A stretch of DNA of 64,000 nucleotides from Lachnospiraceae bacterium (GTDB taxonomy: Bacteria > Bacillota > Clostridia > Oscillospirales > Ruminococcaceae). The notes under the pieces were generated by a model. The model did not search any database and was not told where the DNA came from. It saw only the letters and a list, made by a program, of their open reading frames with translations. The position numbers and the translations under genes are program-made. Each line of letters starts with the position of its first letter. The first letter of the stretch is position 1. This document shows positions 40,291 to 49,442 of this stretch, piece after piece. The stretch is from contig JAMPFE010000002.1 in NCBI GenBank assembly GCA_023664705.1, positions 26,106 through 90,105 on the forward strand. Reading direction: 5' to 3'.

Positions 40291-41961
40291 ATGAAATTCG
40301 GAGATATGCCGTATAGGCGCATTACGCTCGAGGAGATAGAGGAAAAATGCGCAGGGCTGACGGAAACGCTGAGGGCGGCGAAAAGCGCCGAGGAATGTAT
40401 GGCGGCGGTGCGCGGATATTATGCGCTCCGCGAGGATATGACCGCCGTCGATTTGTGCAGCGTTCGCCATGATATGAACGTGAACGACGGGTTTTACGCG
40501 GCGGAGCAGGACTACTACGACGAGATAATGCCGAAAACGGCGGAGCTCTTTAACGAATTTGACGGGCTGCTTTTGAGGTCGCCGTACAGGACGGAGCTGG
40601 AGGGGCTGCTCGGGAAACAGGCGTTTATCACCATGGAGAACGGTCTGAGGAGCTTCGACAACCGTCTCGTGCCGCTTATGGTCGAGGAGAACGCTCTCGC
40701 GGCGCAGTATAATAAGATAGCCTCGAATATGACCGTGAACTGGCGCGGCGAAAAGGTCAAAACGCCGCTTATGGCGACTTATCTGCACTCCCGGGACAGG
40801 GAGACGCGCAAGGCGGCGTCGCTGGCGGTATCCGAGGCTTGGGAGGAAAAGCGCGGCGAGATAGAGGATATTTATCACAGTCTCGTTCAAAACAGGAACA
40901 GTCAGGCGCAGGCGCTCGGCATGAAGAGCTATTCGGAGCTCAGCTGCTTGCTGATGAACAGGACGGGCTATGGGCTTGAGGACATCGCGCGGTTTCGGGA
41001 GAGCGTAAAGAAGCACATCGCGCCGCTGAACGAGCTTCTCGAGGAGCGTAGGAGAAAGCGCCTCGGGCTGGACAAGCTGAGGTTTTACGATAAGGTGCAC
41101 TTCCCCGACGGCGACCCCGTTCCCGTGGGAGATACCGAATATTGCCTTGACAAGACGCGGGAGATGTATCACGCGCTGTCGAGGGAGACTGCCGAATTTA
41201 TCGACTTTATTCTGGACAACGATTTGTACGACGCGGAGATACGCGACGGAAAGCGCGGCGGCGGGTATATGCAGTATCTGGAAAAATACCGCGCGCCGTT
41301 CATTTTCGCGAACTTTGACGGAACGAGCGAGAACGCTTATATAATGTGCCACGAGGGCGGGCACGCGTTTCAGGCGTATTTGCAGCGGAACGAGGAGATA
41401 CGCCACAAATGCGGCTACACATCGGAATCCGCGGAGACCCACGCTATGGCTATGGAGTTCTTTGCCGCACCCTACATGGAGCTGTTTTTCGGGGAACGCG
41501 CGGACGACTACCGCACAATGCACCTAGAGGGCGCGGTAAGGCTTGTCGTGTACGAGTGTCAGCAGGACGAGTTCCAGAGGACGGTCTACGACAACCCCGA
41601 GACGTCTCCCGAGGAGCGCAATGCGCTGTGGGCGAGGCTCGGCAGAGAGTACTTCCCCTCCGACGATTACAGCGGCAACGATAACCTTGAGCGCGGCTGC
41701 GGCTGGCAGAGGATAGAGCATAATTTCTGCTACCCGTTCTATACCGTGGACTACGCGCTGGCGCAGGTGTGCGCGCTGGAGTACCGTCGTTGGGCGGAGC
41801 GCGACAAGCAGGCGGCTTGGAACAGCTACCTCGAGTTCTGCCGCAGGACGGGCGGCGACAGCTTCCCGAATTTGACAAAAGCCGCGGGGCTTGACGACCC
41901 GTTCGCGGAGAGCACGCTGAAGGGGCTTGCCGATTGGATAAAGGCAAAGCTCGAAAAATAA
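40291..41961 (+). CDS. M3 family oligoendopeptidase (PepF-like)
   Basis: 556 residues. The zinc motif is MCHEGGHAFQAYL (HExGH) near residue 353, with YTSESAETHAMAMEFF supplying the third ligand, both standard for M3 thimet/oligoendopeptidases. It cuts imported peptides of roughly 5-20 residues in the cytoplasm. It is 53 bases upstream of an oligopeptide ABC operon with only a small GGACGA/TCGTCC hairpin between, so uptake and digestion are likely co-expressed. Confidence 0.92.
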   Translation: MKFGDMPYRRITLEEIEEKCAGLTETLRAAKSAEECMAAVRGYYALREDMTAVDLCSVRHDMNVNDGFYAAEQDYYDEIMPKTAELFNEFDGLLLRSPYRTELEGLLGKQAFITMENGLRSFDNRLVPLMVEENALAAQYNKIASNMTVNWRGEKVKTPLMATYLHSRDRETRKAASLAVSEAWEEKRGEIEDIYHSLVQNRNSQAQALGMKSYSELSCLLMNRTGYGLEDIARFRESVKKHIAPLNELLEERRRKRLGLDKLRFYDKVHFPDGDPVPVGDTEYCLDKTREMYHALSRETAEFIDFILDNDLYDAEIRDGKRGGGYMQYLEKYRAPFIFANFDGTSENAYIMCHEGGHAFQAYLQRNEEIRHKCGYTSESAETHAMAMEFFAAPYMELFFGERADDYRTMHLEGAVRLVVYECQQDEFQRTVYDNPETSPEERNALWARLGREYFPSDDYSGNDNLERGCGWQRIEHNFCYPFYTVDYALAQVCALEYRRWAERDKQAAWNSYLEFCRRTGGDSFPNLTKAAGLDDPFAESTLKGLADWIKAKLEK

Positions 41962-42014
41962 TTTGACGCCATGGGACGATTTCGTCCTTTGAAGAATATT
42001 TAAGGAGAATGTAT

Positions 42015-44369
42015 ATGAAGATCAAAGCAAGATTGAAAACTCTGGCTGCGCTGGTCTTGGGAGCGAGCCTGCTCGCGGGCTGCACGAACACGGGCGACAG
42101 CAGCGGCGACAGCGGAAGCAGTGTAAACAGCGGAAACGGCAACGGCGGTGTTACGGGCGGAGACGGCGCGACCTATACCTATAATCTCGGGCAGATTGAT
42201 ACTCCGACGACGTTTAACGTTCAAGATAACGATACGGTCGACTATATTGTGCCTTATACCGAGATCGGTATGTGGGAGCTTATACTGAACGACACTCTCG
42301 ACGGCTATGTGTGAACCTGCGAAATGGCGGCGGCGGAGCCCGAGGACGTTACCGCGCAGTACGCGGGCGACCCGAAGTGGGAAATTCCCGCGGGCGCGAC
42401 CGAGGGCTACGCTTGGAAGGTGACGCTCAATCCCGACGCTAAGTGGGAGGACGGCACGCCCATCAACGCGGACAGCTATATTTACTCCATGCGGAACCAG
42501 CTGAGCCCCGAGATGAACAACTACAACGCGTCCAACTATTACACCAGACTGCCGATAAAGAACGCGGAGAACTACTATAAGTCCATGCAGGGCGCTTCCA
42601 AAACGCCCGTTGCCGACGACGACGGAAACTACGCGGATTACGGCGACGCTAAGGTGTATATCAGCTTTACGCAGCCGACGACCGCCTTTTCCGGTTATTC
42701 CGCGGAGGAGTATTACAGCGGCTACGAGGAGTACTATGTGAACGAGGCGGGCGACGATATGCTGACCAAGTACGGCGGCGAGGATTATGTCGAAGCGACC
42801 GACGAGGTCATCGCGGACATCAACTATATGCTTATGCTCTGGTACGGCAGCGAGGAGGTCGACGATGCGGCTTATCTCGATATGGCGTTTTACGACAAGG
42901 CTATCGAGGCTAAGACCTTTGAGGAGGTCGGCTTCTTCAAGACGGGCGACTACGAGCTTACCGTAATTCTGTACAGCCCTTTGACGTCTTATTTCTTCAA
43001 GTATTACAGCAACGCCTACGCGCTTGTGAACGAGGCGAAATACGAGGCGGGCAAGGCGCAGACGGGCGATATGATAAAGACGAACTACGCGACCTCCGCG
43101 GAGACTTATATGTCATACGGACCGTACAAGCTCGCAAGCTTCCAGAACGATAAAGAGGTAAGGCTTACCAAGAACGAAAACTGGTACGGCTGGACCGACG
43201 GACGTCACGAGGGGCAGTTCCGGACGACCGACATCGTTATGACTGTCGTTGTGGACGACGCTACGGAGGAGATGCTGTTCCTGCAGGGCAAGCTCGATTC
43301 GTTCGCGCTTACGGGCGATTATACGGGCAAATATCAGGGCAGCGACTTCATCACCTACTACCCCAATCCCTATATGTACCTGCTTAATATGAACAACGAT
43401 TTTGACAAGCTTACCGAGCGGCAGACCACGCAGGGCGAAAACAAGCTGATCCTTACGAACCTCGAGTTCCGAAAGGGCGTTTCCCTTTCGATAGACCGCA
43501 GCAAGTTCGTCGCTCAGAAGGGCTACGGAAAGGCGATGTACGGCTATATAAGCGATATGTTCATCAGCGACGTTGAAACGGGCGAGAGCTACCGCAACAG
43601 CGCTCCCGCTATCGAGACGCTCAAGACCTTCTACGGGGTATCGGACGTTGACGAGATCACGGGATACGACCTCGACGCGGCAAGAGATTGCCTTGTAAAC
43701 GGCTATAATCAGGCTCTGGCGGACGGCATCTGCACCGAGACGGACAAGTTTGTTTTCGACTACCCGACCTGGGATAACGGCGTTGCTTCCACAAGAGAAG
43801 TAACATTTCTTCAGGACGCGCTTAACGCGGCGACGGCGGGCACCGTGCTTGAAGGACGCGTTATCGTGAATATGCAGGTGAACGAGAATATGTACGACGC
43901 TATGGACAACGGCGATTATGATATGTGTATGGCCGCCTGGAACGGTTCTCCGTCCGACCCCTACGGGATAATGGAGTTCTACGTGACGGATTATACCTCG
44001 CCGCAGGCGTATCTCGGCTTCGACCCCGAGACGGAAACCCTCGACATCGAGCTTAACGGCACGACCGTAACCAAGACCTACTTCGACTGGTACAACGCGA
44101 TGTATACGGGCGAATACGCGCTGGCGGACGTTGACACCAGAAATCAAATCCTCGCTTCCATGGAGCTCGGGCTGCTGATGAAGTACCGCGACTGCCCGTT
44201 CTGGAGCATGACCGCGTCCTCGCTGCTGAGCCGCAAGCTGAGCTATCCCACATATGACTATGTAAACGAGGTCGCGTTCGGCGGACTCCGCTTTATGACC
44301 TACAACTACACCGACGCGGAATGGGAAAAATACTGCGCCGACAACAACTATCAGCTCAATTATCAGTAA
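42015..44369 (+). pseudogene. oppA: Oligopeptide ABC transporter substrate-binding lipoprotein, interrupted by an in-frame TGA
   Basis: The start at 42015 has AAGGAG seven bases upstream. Signal peptide with lipobox LLAGC, then a Ser/Gly linker, as in SBP family 5 lipoproteins. Residues 1-99 end at TGA (42312-42314) in GYV-stop-TCEMA; the same frame continues intact to 44369 with family blocks (WKVTLNPDAKWEDGTPINAD, SYGPYKLASFQNDKEVRLTK, FRKGVSLSIDRSKF). About 784 codons in all. The stop most likely replaces a Trp codon (TGG). Either a recent nonsense mutation, a sequencing error or readthrough. It leads the opp operon. Confidence 0.8.
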
Positions 44370-44381
44370 GTTTTAAGGCAA

Positions 44382-44413
44382 TACCGCATAGAGCTTAAAG
44401 GCTTTATGCGGTA
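44382..44413 (+). promoter_or_regulatory. Intercistronic hairpin between oppA and oppB
   Basis: TACCGCATA at 44382-44390 pairs with TATGCGGTA at 44405-44413; flanking GGC/GCC adds to the stem. No T-run follows. Such hairpins after the binding-protein gene usually stabilise oppA mRNA and lower expression of the membrane genes. Confidence 0.65.
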
Positions 44414-44462
44414 AAGCCATAATTATCAGCGCATTAAAGCGTTAGGGGAAGGATATGGAAAC

Positions 44463-45437
44463 ATGGGAAAAATGTGGATATACATACTGAAGCGTATCCT
44501 GCTTATGCTTATGGTCTGTTTTATCATTATGACGGTATGCTTTGTGATGATAAGAATGCTGCCCGATCAGCTTCCGCGCGGACAGGGCGACTACGCCGCG
44601 GCGGTTCAGGCTATGCGAAAGGCGTGGGGCTACGACGAGCCGATAATCACTCAATACGGCATTTTCCTTAAAAAGGTGTTTACGGAATGGGACTGGGGAG
44701 TTTGCACGAAGGTGGGAACGTACCTTAACCCCGTTACCGACCATATCGCGGAGAAGCTCCCCGCGACTATCGCGATAAACCTTGCCTCGGTATTGATAAG
44801 CGTTCCGCTGGGGCTGCTTTTCGGGATTTATGCCGCGCTGAAAAAGAATAAGTGGCAGGATCACGTCATCTCCGTGCTGACGATGCTGTTTATCTCCGTT
44901 CCCTCGTATGTATACGCCTTTCTGGTGCAGTATTTCTTCGGCTACAAGCTGGGGTGGTTTCCCTTGATCATGGCTTCGGGGACGAATTATCTCTCGTGGG
45001 AAATGATAAAGTCGATGATACTTCCCGTTGTGTCGATGTCCTTCGGAACGATAGCGAGCCTTATGCGCTTTACAAGAGCGGAGCTTACCGAAACGCTGAC
45101 GAGCGACTATATGCTGCTGGCGCGCGCAAAGGGCTTGACGAGACGGCAGGCGACCATAAGACACGCGCTTAGAAACTCGATGGTGCCGATAATGCCGATG
45201 ATAATCAGCGAATTTGTTATGATATTGTCGGGCTCGCTTATTATTGAGAAGATATTCGGGGTGCCGGGGATTGGCAGCACCTACATTTCGTCCATTCTGG
45301 AGCGCGACTACAGCCTGTTTCTGGCGGTGAGCATGTTCTACACGGTCATAAGCCTCGCGGCGACGCTGGTCATAGACCTGAGCTACGGAATAATTGACCC
45401 GCGCATCCGTATGGGAGGAGGAAAGAACAATGAGTAA
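44463..45437 (+). CDS. oppB: Oligopeptide ABC transporter permease OppB
   Basis: 324 residues, six predicted membrane helices. N-terminal IYILKRILLMLMVCFIIMTV and the permease EAA-loop region ELTETLTSDYMLLARAKGLT then RHALRNSMVPIMPM are characteristic of OppB/DppB. The ATG at 44463 follows GGGGAAGGA at about ten bases. It overlaps oppC by eight bases. Confidence 0.93.
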   Translation: MGKMWIYILKRILLMLMVCFIIMTVCFVMIRMLPDQLPRGQGDYAAAVQAMRKAWGYDEPIITQYGIFLKKVFTEWDWGVCTKVGTYLNPVTDHIAEKLPATIAINLASVLISVPLGLLFGIYAALKKNKWQDHVISVLTMLFISVPSYVYAFLVQYFFGYKLGWFPLIMASGTNYLSWEMIKSMILPVVSMSFGTIASLMRFTRAELTETLTSDYMLLARAKGLTRRQATIRHALRNSMVPIMPMIISEFVMILSGSLIIEKIFGVPGIGSTYISSILERDYSLFLAVSMFYTVISLAATLVIDLSYGIIDPRIRMGGGKNNE

Positions 45438-46893
45438 TAAATTCCCCGATTTCCCCGAAGAGAAGTTCGCGTTCGTTCAGCAGGACGAGGCTATCCGCGA
45501 CACGGCGTTCGAGACGAAGCAGATAGGATACTTCCGCGACGCCATGAGGCGCTTCAAGAAGAACAAAAGCTCAGTTGCGGCGGCTGTCATCATTTTGCTG
45601 CTGATATTGTTCGCGATATTTACGCCGATTTTCTCCACCTACGATATGGGCTTTACCGATTCCTACTACACCTACACTTCCCCGAAATGCACGCTTTTAA
45701 GCGGTCTGGGCATATGGAACGGCACCTCCTCGCGCACTATCAATCAGCAGTCCTACGATTACTACGAGGCTGCGGGGGCTATCCTCGAGGTAAAAAATTC
45801 TTACGAGCTGACGGACAGCGGCAGGACAAACACCTATTACGACGTTAAGATTGACGATTACCGCGCTGTCGGCTATGAGTACATAAACCTCACCCGCTCG
45901 GAGTACGAGGCTGCTGTCGCGTATGAAAACGAAACGGGAAAGCAGCTTTTATACCCTATGGTCAATCTCAGCAAGGTTCAGCAGGAATCCAACGCCACGG
46001 ACGCGAACTACTGGTACGAGCACAATCAGAGGGGCGTTGCGGCAAGAGACGCCGACGGAAACCTTGTTCCGATATACAAGTCCGATGAAAACAGCACGGA
46101 CGGATTGTCATATTACACGATGAAGATGAACGGAAACCAGTATCAGGTGCGCGTTTACTACTATGATTGGTTTGCCTATAAGAACGGACAAGCGCCCGCA
46201 TTCCTGTTCGGGACGGATTATATGGGACACGACATTCTGGCGCGTCTGGCTTCGGGAGCGCGTTTTTCGCTGCTGCTGAGCGTTATTGTCTCGGCGATAA
46301 ACTTCATTATCGGCACTATCTACGGAGCGATAGAGGGCTATTACGGCGGAAAAGCCGACTTGATAATGGAGCGTATCGCGGACGTGCTTTACTCGATACC
46401 GTATATGGTAATGTTTTCCCTGCTTCAGCTCCGTTGGGGAAAGGAGATCGGAGTTGTGGGCGCGCTGCTGCTGGCGTTTGTGCTTACGGGCTGGATAGGC
46501 GTCGCGGCTACGGTCAGGAGCCAGTTCTACCGCTTTAAGGGACAGGAGTACGTTCTCGCGGCGAGAACTCTCGGAGCAAAGGACGGCAGGCTCATTGCGC
46601 GGCACATTCTCCCGAACGCGCTGGGGACCATTGTAACGTCCTGCGTGCTTATGGTCCCGGGAGTTATCTTCACGGAGTCGTCATTGTCGTATCTGGGCGT
46701 GCTCAATCTGGACTCGGCAACGCTTACGAGCGTCGGAACTATGCTCTCCAGCGCGCAGACGGCATTGTCGACCTACCCGCACGCCATCTTCTTCCCCGCG
46801 CTGTTCATCTCGCTGATGATGATTTCTTTCAACCTCTTCGGAAACGGTCTCAGAGACGCGCTTAACCCCACGCTCAGAGGAGCGGGAGATTGA
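45430..46893 (+). CDS. oppC: Oligopeptide ABC transporter permease OppC, with large insertion
   Basis: 487 residues from the ATG at 45430. Usual OppC proteins have about 300; here the first helix (residues 41-60, SVAAAVIILLLILFAIFTPI) is followed by an extracytoplasmic insertion of about 190 residues rich in Tyr/Asn before FLFGTDYMGHDILARLASGA and the EAA loop (GQEYVLAARTLGAKDGRLIA, RHILPNALGTIVTS). Long OppC forms of this type are known in Clostridia; the insertion may contact the binding protein. Confidence 0.9.
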   Translation: MSNKFPDFPEEKFAFVQQDEAIRDTAFETKQIGYFRDAMRRFKKNKSSVAAAVIILLLILFAIFTPIFSTYDMGFTDSYYTYTSPKCTLLSGLGIWNGTSSRTINQQSYDYYEAAGAILEVKNSYELTDSGRTNTYYDVKIDDYRAVGYEYINLTRSEYEAAVAYENETGKQLLYPMVNLSKVQQESNATDANYWYEHNQRGVAARDADGNLVPIYKSDENSTDGLSYYTMKMNGNQYQVRVYYYDWFAYKNGQAPAFLFGTDYMGHDILARLASGARFSLLLSVIVSAINFIIGTIYGAIEGYYGGKADLIMERIADVLYSIPYMVMFSLLQLRWGKEIGVVGALLLAFVLTGWIGVAATVRSQFYRFKGQEYVLAARTLGAKDGRLIARHILPNALGTIVTSCVLMVPGVIFTESSLSYLGVLNLDSATLTSVGTMLSSAQTALSTYPHAIFFPALFISLMMISFNLFGNGLRDALNPTLRGAGD

Positions 46894-46923
46894 GCCGGGC
46901 TTGCGAAAGGAGTTTACCGTATA

Positions 46924-47989
46924 ATGGAAAACAAAGAAAAGATCCTCGAGGTAAATAATCTTACCGTTTCCTTCAAGACAAACGACGGCATCGTGCACGC
47001 GGTAAGAGACGTGAGCTTCGACCTCTTCAAGGGCGAGACGCTGGCGATAGTCGGCGAATCGGGCTCGGGAAAATCCGTGACCTCGCGCTCGCTTATGGGG
47101 CTGCTTACGCCGAACGCCATCGTCGAGAGCGGCACCATAATGTACGACGGCGCCGACCTGCTGAAGCTCAAAGAGGAGCAGTTCCACAAATACCGCGGAA
47201 ACAGGATAGGAATGGTCTTTCAGGATCCGCTGTCCTGCCTTAATCCTATCCTCAAGATAGGCAAGCAGCTTACGGAATCGATGCTGCTGAACGAGAAAAT
47301 ATCAAAGGCGGACGCAAGGGCGAGGGCGCTCAAGCTGCTCGCGGGCGTCGGCATCCCGAATCCCGAGCGCTGCTACGATCAGTATTCGTTCGAGCTTTCG
47401 GGAGGTATGCGCCAGCGCGTCGTTATAGCGATAGCTCTCTCCGCGAACCCCGAGATACTCATTTGCGACGAGCCGACGACCGCGCTCGACGTTACCATTC
47501 AGGCGCAAATTCTGGAGCTTATCAACGAGATAAAGCGCGAACGCGAGCTGTCCGTTATCTTCATCACCCACGATATGGGAGTTGTGGCGAATATGGCTGA
47601 CAGGATAGCGGTAATGTACGCGGGCAAGATAGTTGAATACGGCACCGTCGACGAGATTTTTTTACAGCCCCGCGCACCCGTACACTTGGGCGCTGCTTGC
47701 GTCAATTCCCGACCTGGACACTCACGAGAAGCTGGAATCCATACCCGGAACGCCGCCGAATATGCTGTTCCCGCCAAAGGGAGACGCGTTCGCGGCGCGA
47801 AACAAGTACGCGATAGCGCTGGATTTCGAGGAGCAGCCGCCCCTGTTTGAGATAACGCCAACGCATTACGCGGCGACGTGGCTTCTGCACCCGAAAGCGC
47901 CGAAGGTTCTGCCGCCCGAGATAGTTCTCCGGAGAGCGCGCAGAAAACGCGAACTTGAAGAAGCCGAGGGAAAGGGGGGGAGCAGATGA
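46924..47989 (+). pseudogene. oppD: Oligopeptide ABC transporter ATPase OppD, frameshifted in a T7 tract
   Basis: The first frame covers residues 1-244 with Walker A VGESGSGKSVTSR, signature YSFELSGGMRQRVVIAIAL, Walker B LICDEPTTALDVT and THDMGVVANMADR. At 47657-47663 seven T residues shift the frame: the +1 frame then gives the expected C terminus (FYSPAHPYTWALLASIPDLD and PGTPPNMLFPPKGD). Its stop overlaps the oppF ATG (ATGA). With six T the reading is EIFYSPAHPY as in intact OppD, so one extra base is present. Mutation, sequencing error, or slippage-tolerant tract. Confidence 0.8.
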
Positions 47990-49020
47990 ACAGCGAGAAA
48001 ATTCTCCGCGTGGAGGGGCTGCGCCAGTATTTCCGCGACGGGAAAGACTGGATAAAGGCGGTCGACGACGTGAGCTTCTCCGTGAAAAAGGGAGAGATAG
48101 TCGGCATAGTCGGGGAGTCGGGCTGCGGCAAAACGACCACCGCGCGCTCCATTATAAAGCTGTACAAGCCCACGGGCGGCAAGGTGTGGTTCAACGGGGA
48201 GCTTATCTCCGCGGGAGCGTGGGCTGAGCGCGAAGCATACGAGCGCGCCAAGAAAAGCAAAAGCGCGGATATTGCCGAGGCGAAGGAAGCTTACCAAAAG
48301 GCGGCAAGGCTCTCAAAGGAGCTTAACAAAAAGTATCCGTCCGTGACCGATATTCAAATGGTTTTCCAAGACCCCATGGCGTCGCTCAATCCCAGAATGA
48401 CGATAAAGGAGATAATCGCCGAGGGCTTGCGCATAAACGGCGAGCGGAACGAGGATGTCATTCGGGACAAGGTTTACGACGTGCTGAAAAAGGTCGGACT
48501 TATGCCCGACCACGCGAACCGCTATCCGCACGAGTTCTCGGGCGGGCAGCGCCAGCGCATCGGCATAGCGCGGGCTATTATAATGCAGCCGAAGGTGATA
48601 ATCGCGGACGAGCCCGTGTCGGCTCTGGACGTTTCCATTCAGGCGCAGGTCATCAATCTTCTGGGCGATTTGCGCGACGAAATGGGGCTTACGATACTGT
48701 TTATCGCGCATGACCTCTCGGTCGTGAAGTACTTCTCCGACAGGATAGGGGTCATGTACTTCGGGCATATGGTGGAAATGGCGAACTCCGACGAGCTTTT
48801 TGCTCATCCGCTGCACGGCTACACCAAGGCGCTGCTGTCGGCAATACCGCTGCCCGACCCGTACACCGAAAAGCGCCGCAAGAGAATTTTCTACGAGCGC
48901 CCGACGTTCACACCCGAGCAGGATGCGAAATTTGCGCTGCGCGAGATAAGCGCGGGGCATTTCGTGCGCTGCACGGAGGAAGAGGAGCCCGGACTTCGCC
49001 GAGAGAGGGACAAAGCATAA
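47986..49020 (+). CDS. oppF: Oligopeptide ABC transporter ATPase OppF
   Basis: 344 residues. Walker A VGESGCGKTTTARSIIKLY, signature YPHEFSGGQRQRIGIARAII, Walker B VIIADEPVSALDVSIQ, switch LFIAHDLSVVKY and the C-terminal oligopeptide/dipeptide HPLHGYTKALLSAIP region. An extra segment of about 55 residues (charged, AEREAYERAKKSKSADIAEA) lies between Walker A and the Q-loop (DIQMVFQDPMASLNPRM), an elaboration seen in Clostridia OppF. It pairs with OppD. Confidence 0.93.
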   Translation: MNSEKILRVEGLRQYFRDGKDWIKAVDDVSFSVKKGEIVGIVGESGCGKTTTARSIIKLYKPTGGKVWFNGELISAGAWAEREAYERAKKSKSADIAEAKEAYQKAARLSKELNKKYPSVTDIQMVFQDPMASLNPRMTIKEIIAEGLRINGERNEDVIRDKVYDVLKKVGLMPDHANRYPHEFSGGQRQRIGIARAIIMQPKVIIADEPVSALDVSIQAQVINLLGDLRDEMGLTILFIAHDLSVVKYFSDRIGVMYFGHMVEMANSDELFAHPLHGYTKALLSAIPLPDPYTEKRRKRIFYERPTFTPEQDAKFALREISAGHFVRCTEEEEPGLRRERDKA

Positions 49021-49403
49021 TGAAACGCTCCTCTTGGCTTATCGCGGCAGTCTGCGGGCTGATTATTACGGGGCTTGGCTTGCTTTGGCAGGGCGTCGGC
49101 AGCGCCGAGACCGCCGCCGATCGGTTCAGGATTTTCAGCAACGCGACGCTGCTCGCGGGAGTGATATTAACGGGAATAGGCGCGCTCGCGTGGGTATCGG
49201 ACGAGCACTTTTTCGACGGCATACGCTATTCCGTAAGCTCGCTTTTCGCCCGTCTCAGCGGAAAACCCAAGCGCTACGCCACCTACTACGACTTTATTCA
49301 CCGCGGCAAAAAGAAAGGAAGCGGCTTTGCCATGCTGCTTCCGGGGTTGATTTTCTTGGGGCTGGCAGTAATTCTTACGGGGCTGTTCTATCTGGTTCGC
49401 TGA
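49020..49403 (+). CDS. Small membrane protein, DUF3899-like
   Basis: 127 residues with three hydrophobic segments (about 7-26, 41-60 and 104-125). FSNATLLAGVILTGIGALAW and SDEHFFDGIRYSVSSLF resemble DUF3899 proteins that often follow opp operons in Clostridia. Starts with TAATG overlap of the oppF stop. Role unknown. Confidence 0.7.
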   Translation: MKRSSWLIAAVCGLIITGLGLLWQGVGSAETAADRFRIFSNATLLAGVILTGIGALAWVSDEHFFDGIRYSVSSLFARLSGKPKRYATYYDFIHRGKKKGSGFAMLLPGLIFLGLAVILTGLFYLVR

Positions 49404-49408
49404 AATGC

Positions 49409-49435
49409 AAAAGGCAAGCGCGCGGCTTGCCTTTT
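49409..49435. terminator. Terminator of the opp operon, bidirectional
   Basis: AAAAGGCAAGC at 49409-49419 pairs with GCTTGCCTTTT at 49425-49435 around GCGCG. A and T runs on the two sides let it serve both the opp operon and the convergent EAL gene. Confidence 0.9.
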
Positions 49436-49442
49436 ATTGTAT

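Noticed and set aside
42312..42314. TGA as selenocysteine or recoded sense codon
   Set aside because: TGA is a normal stop at many gene ends here, no SECIS-like hairpin follows, and the family has Trp, not Cys or Sec, at this place as far as I recall.
43113..44147. 344-codon minus-strand frame inside oppA
   Set aside because: Shadow of the substrate-binding protein gene; no start signals.
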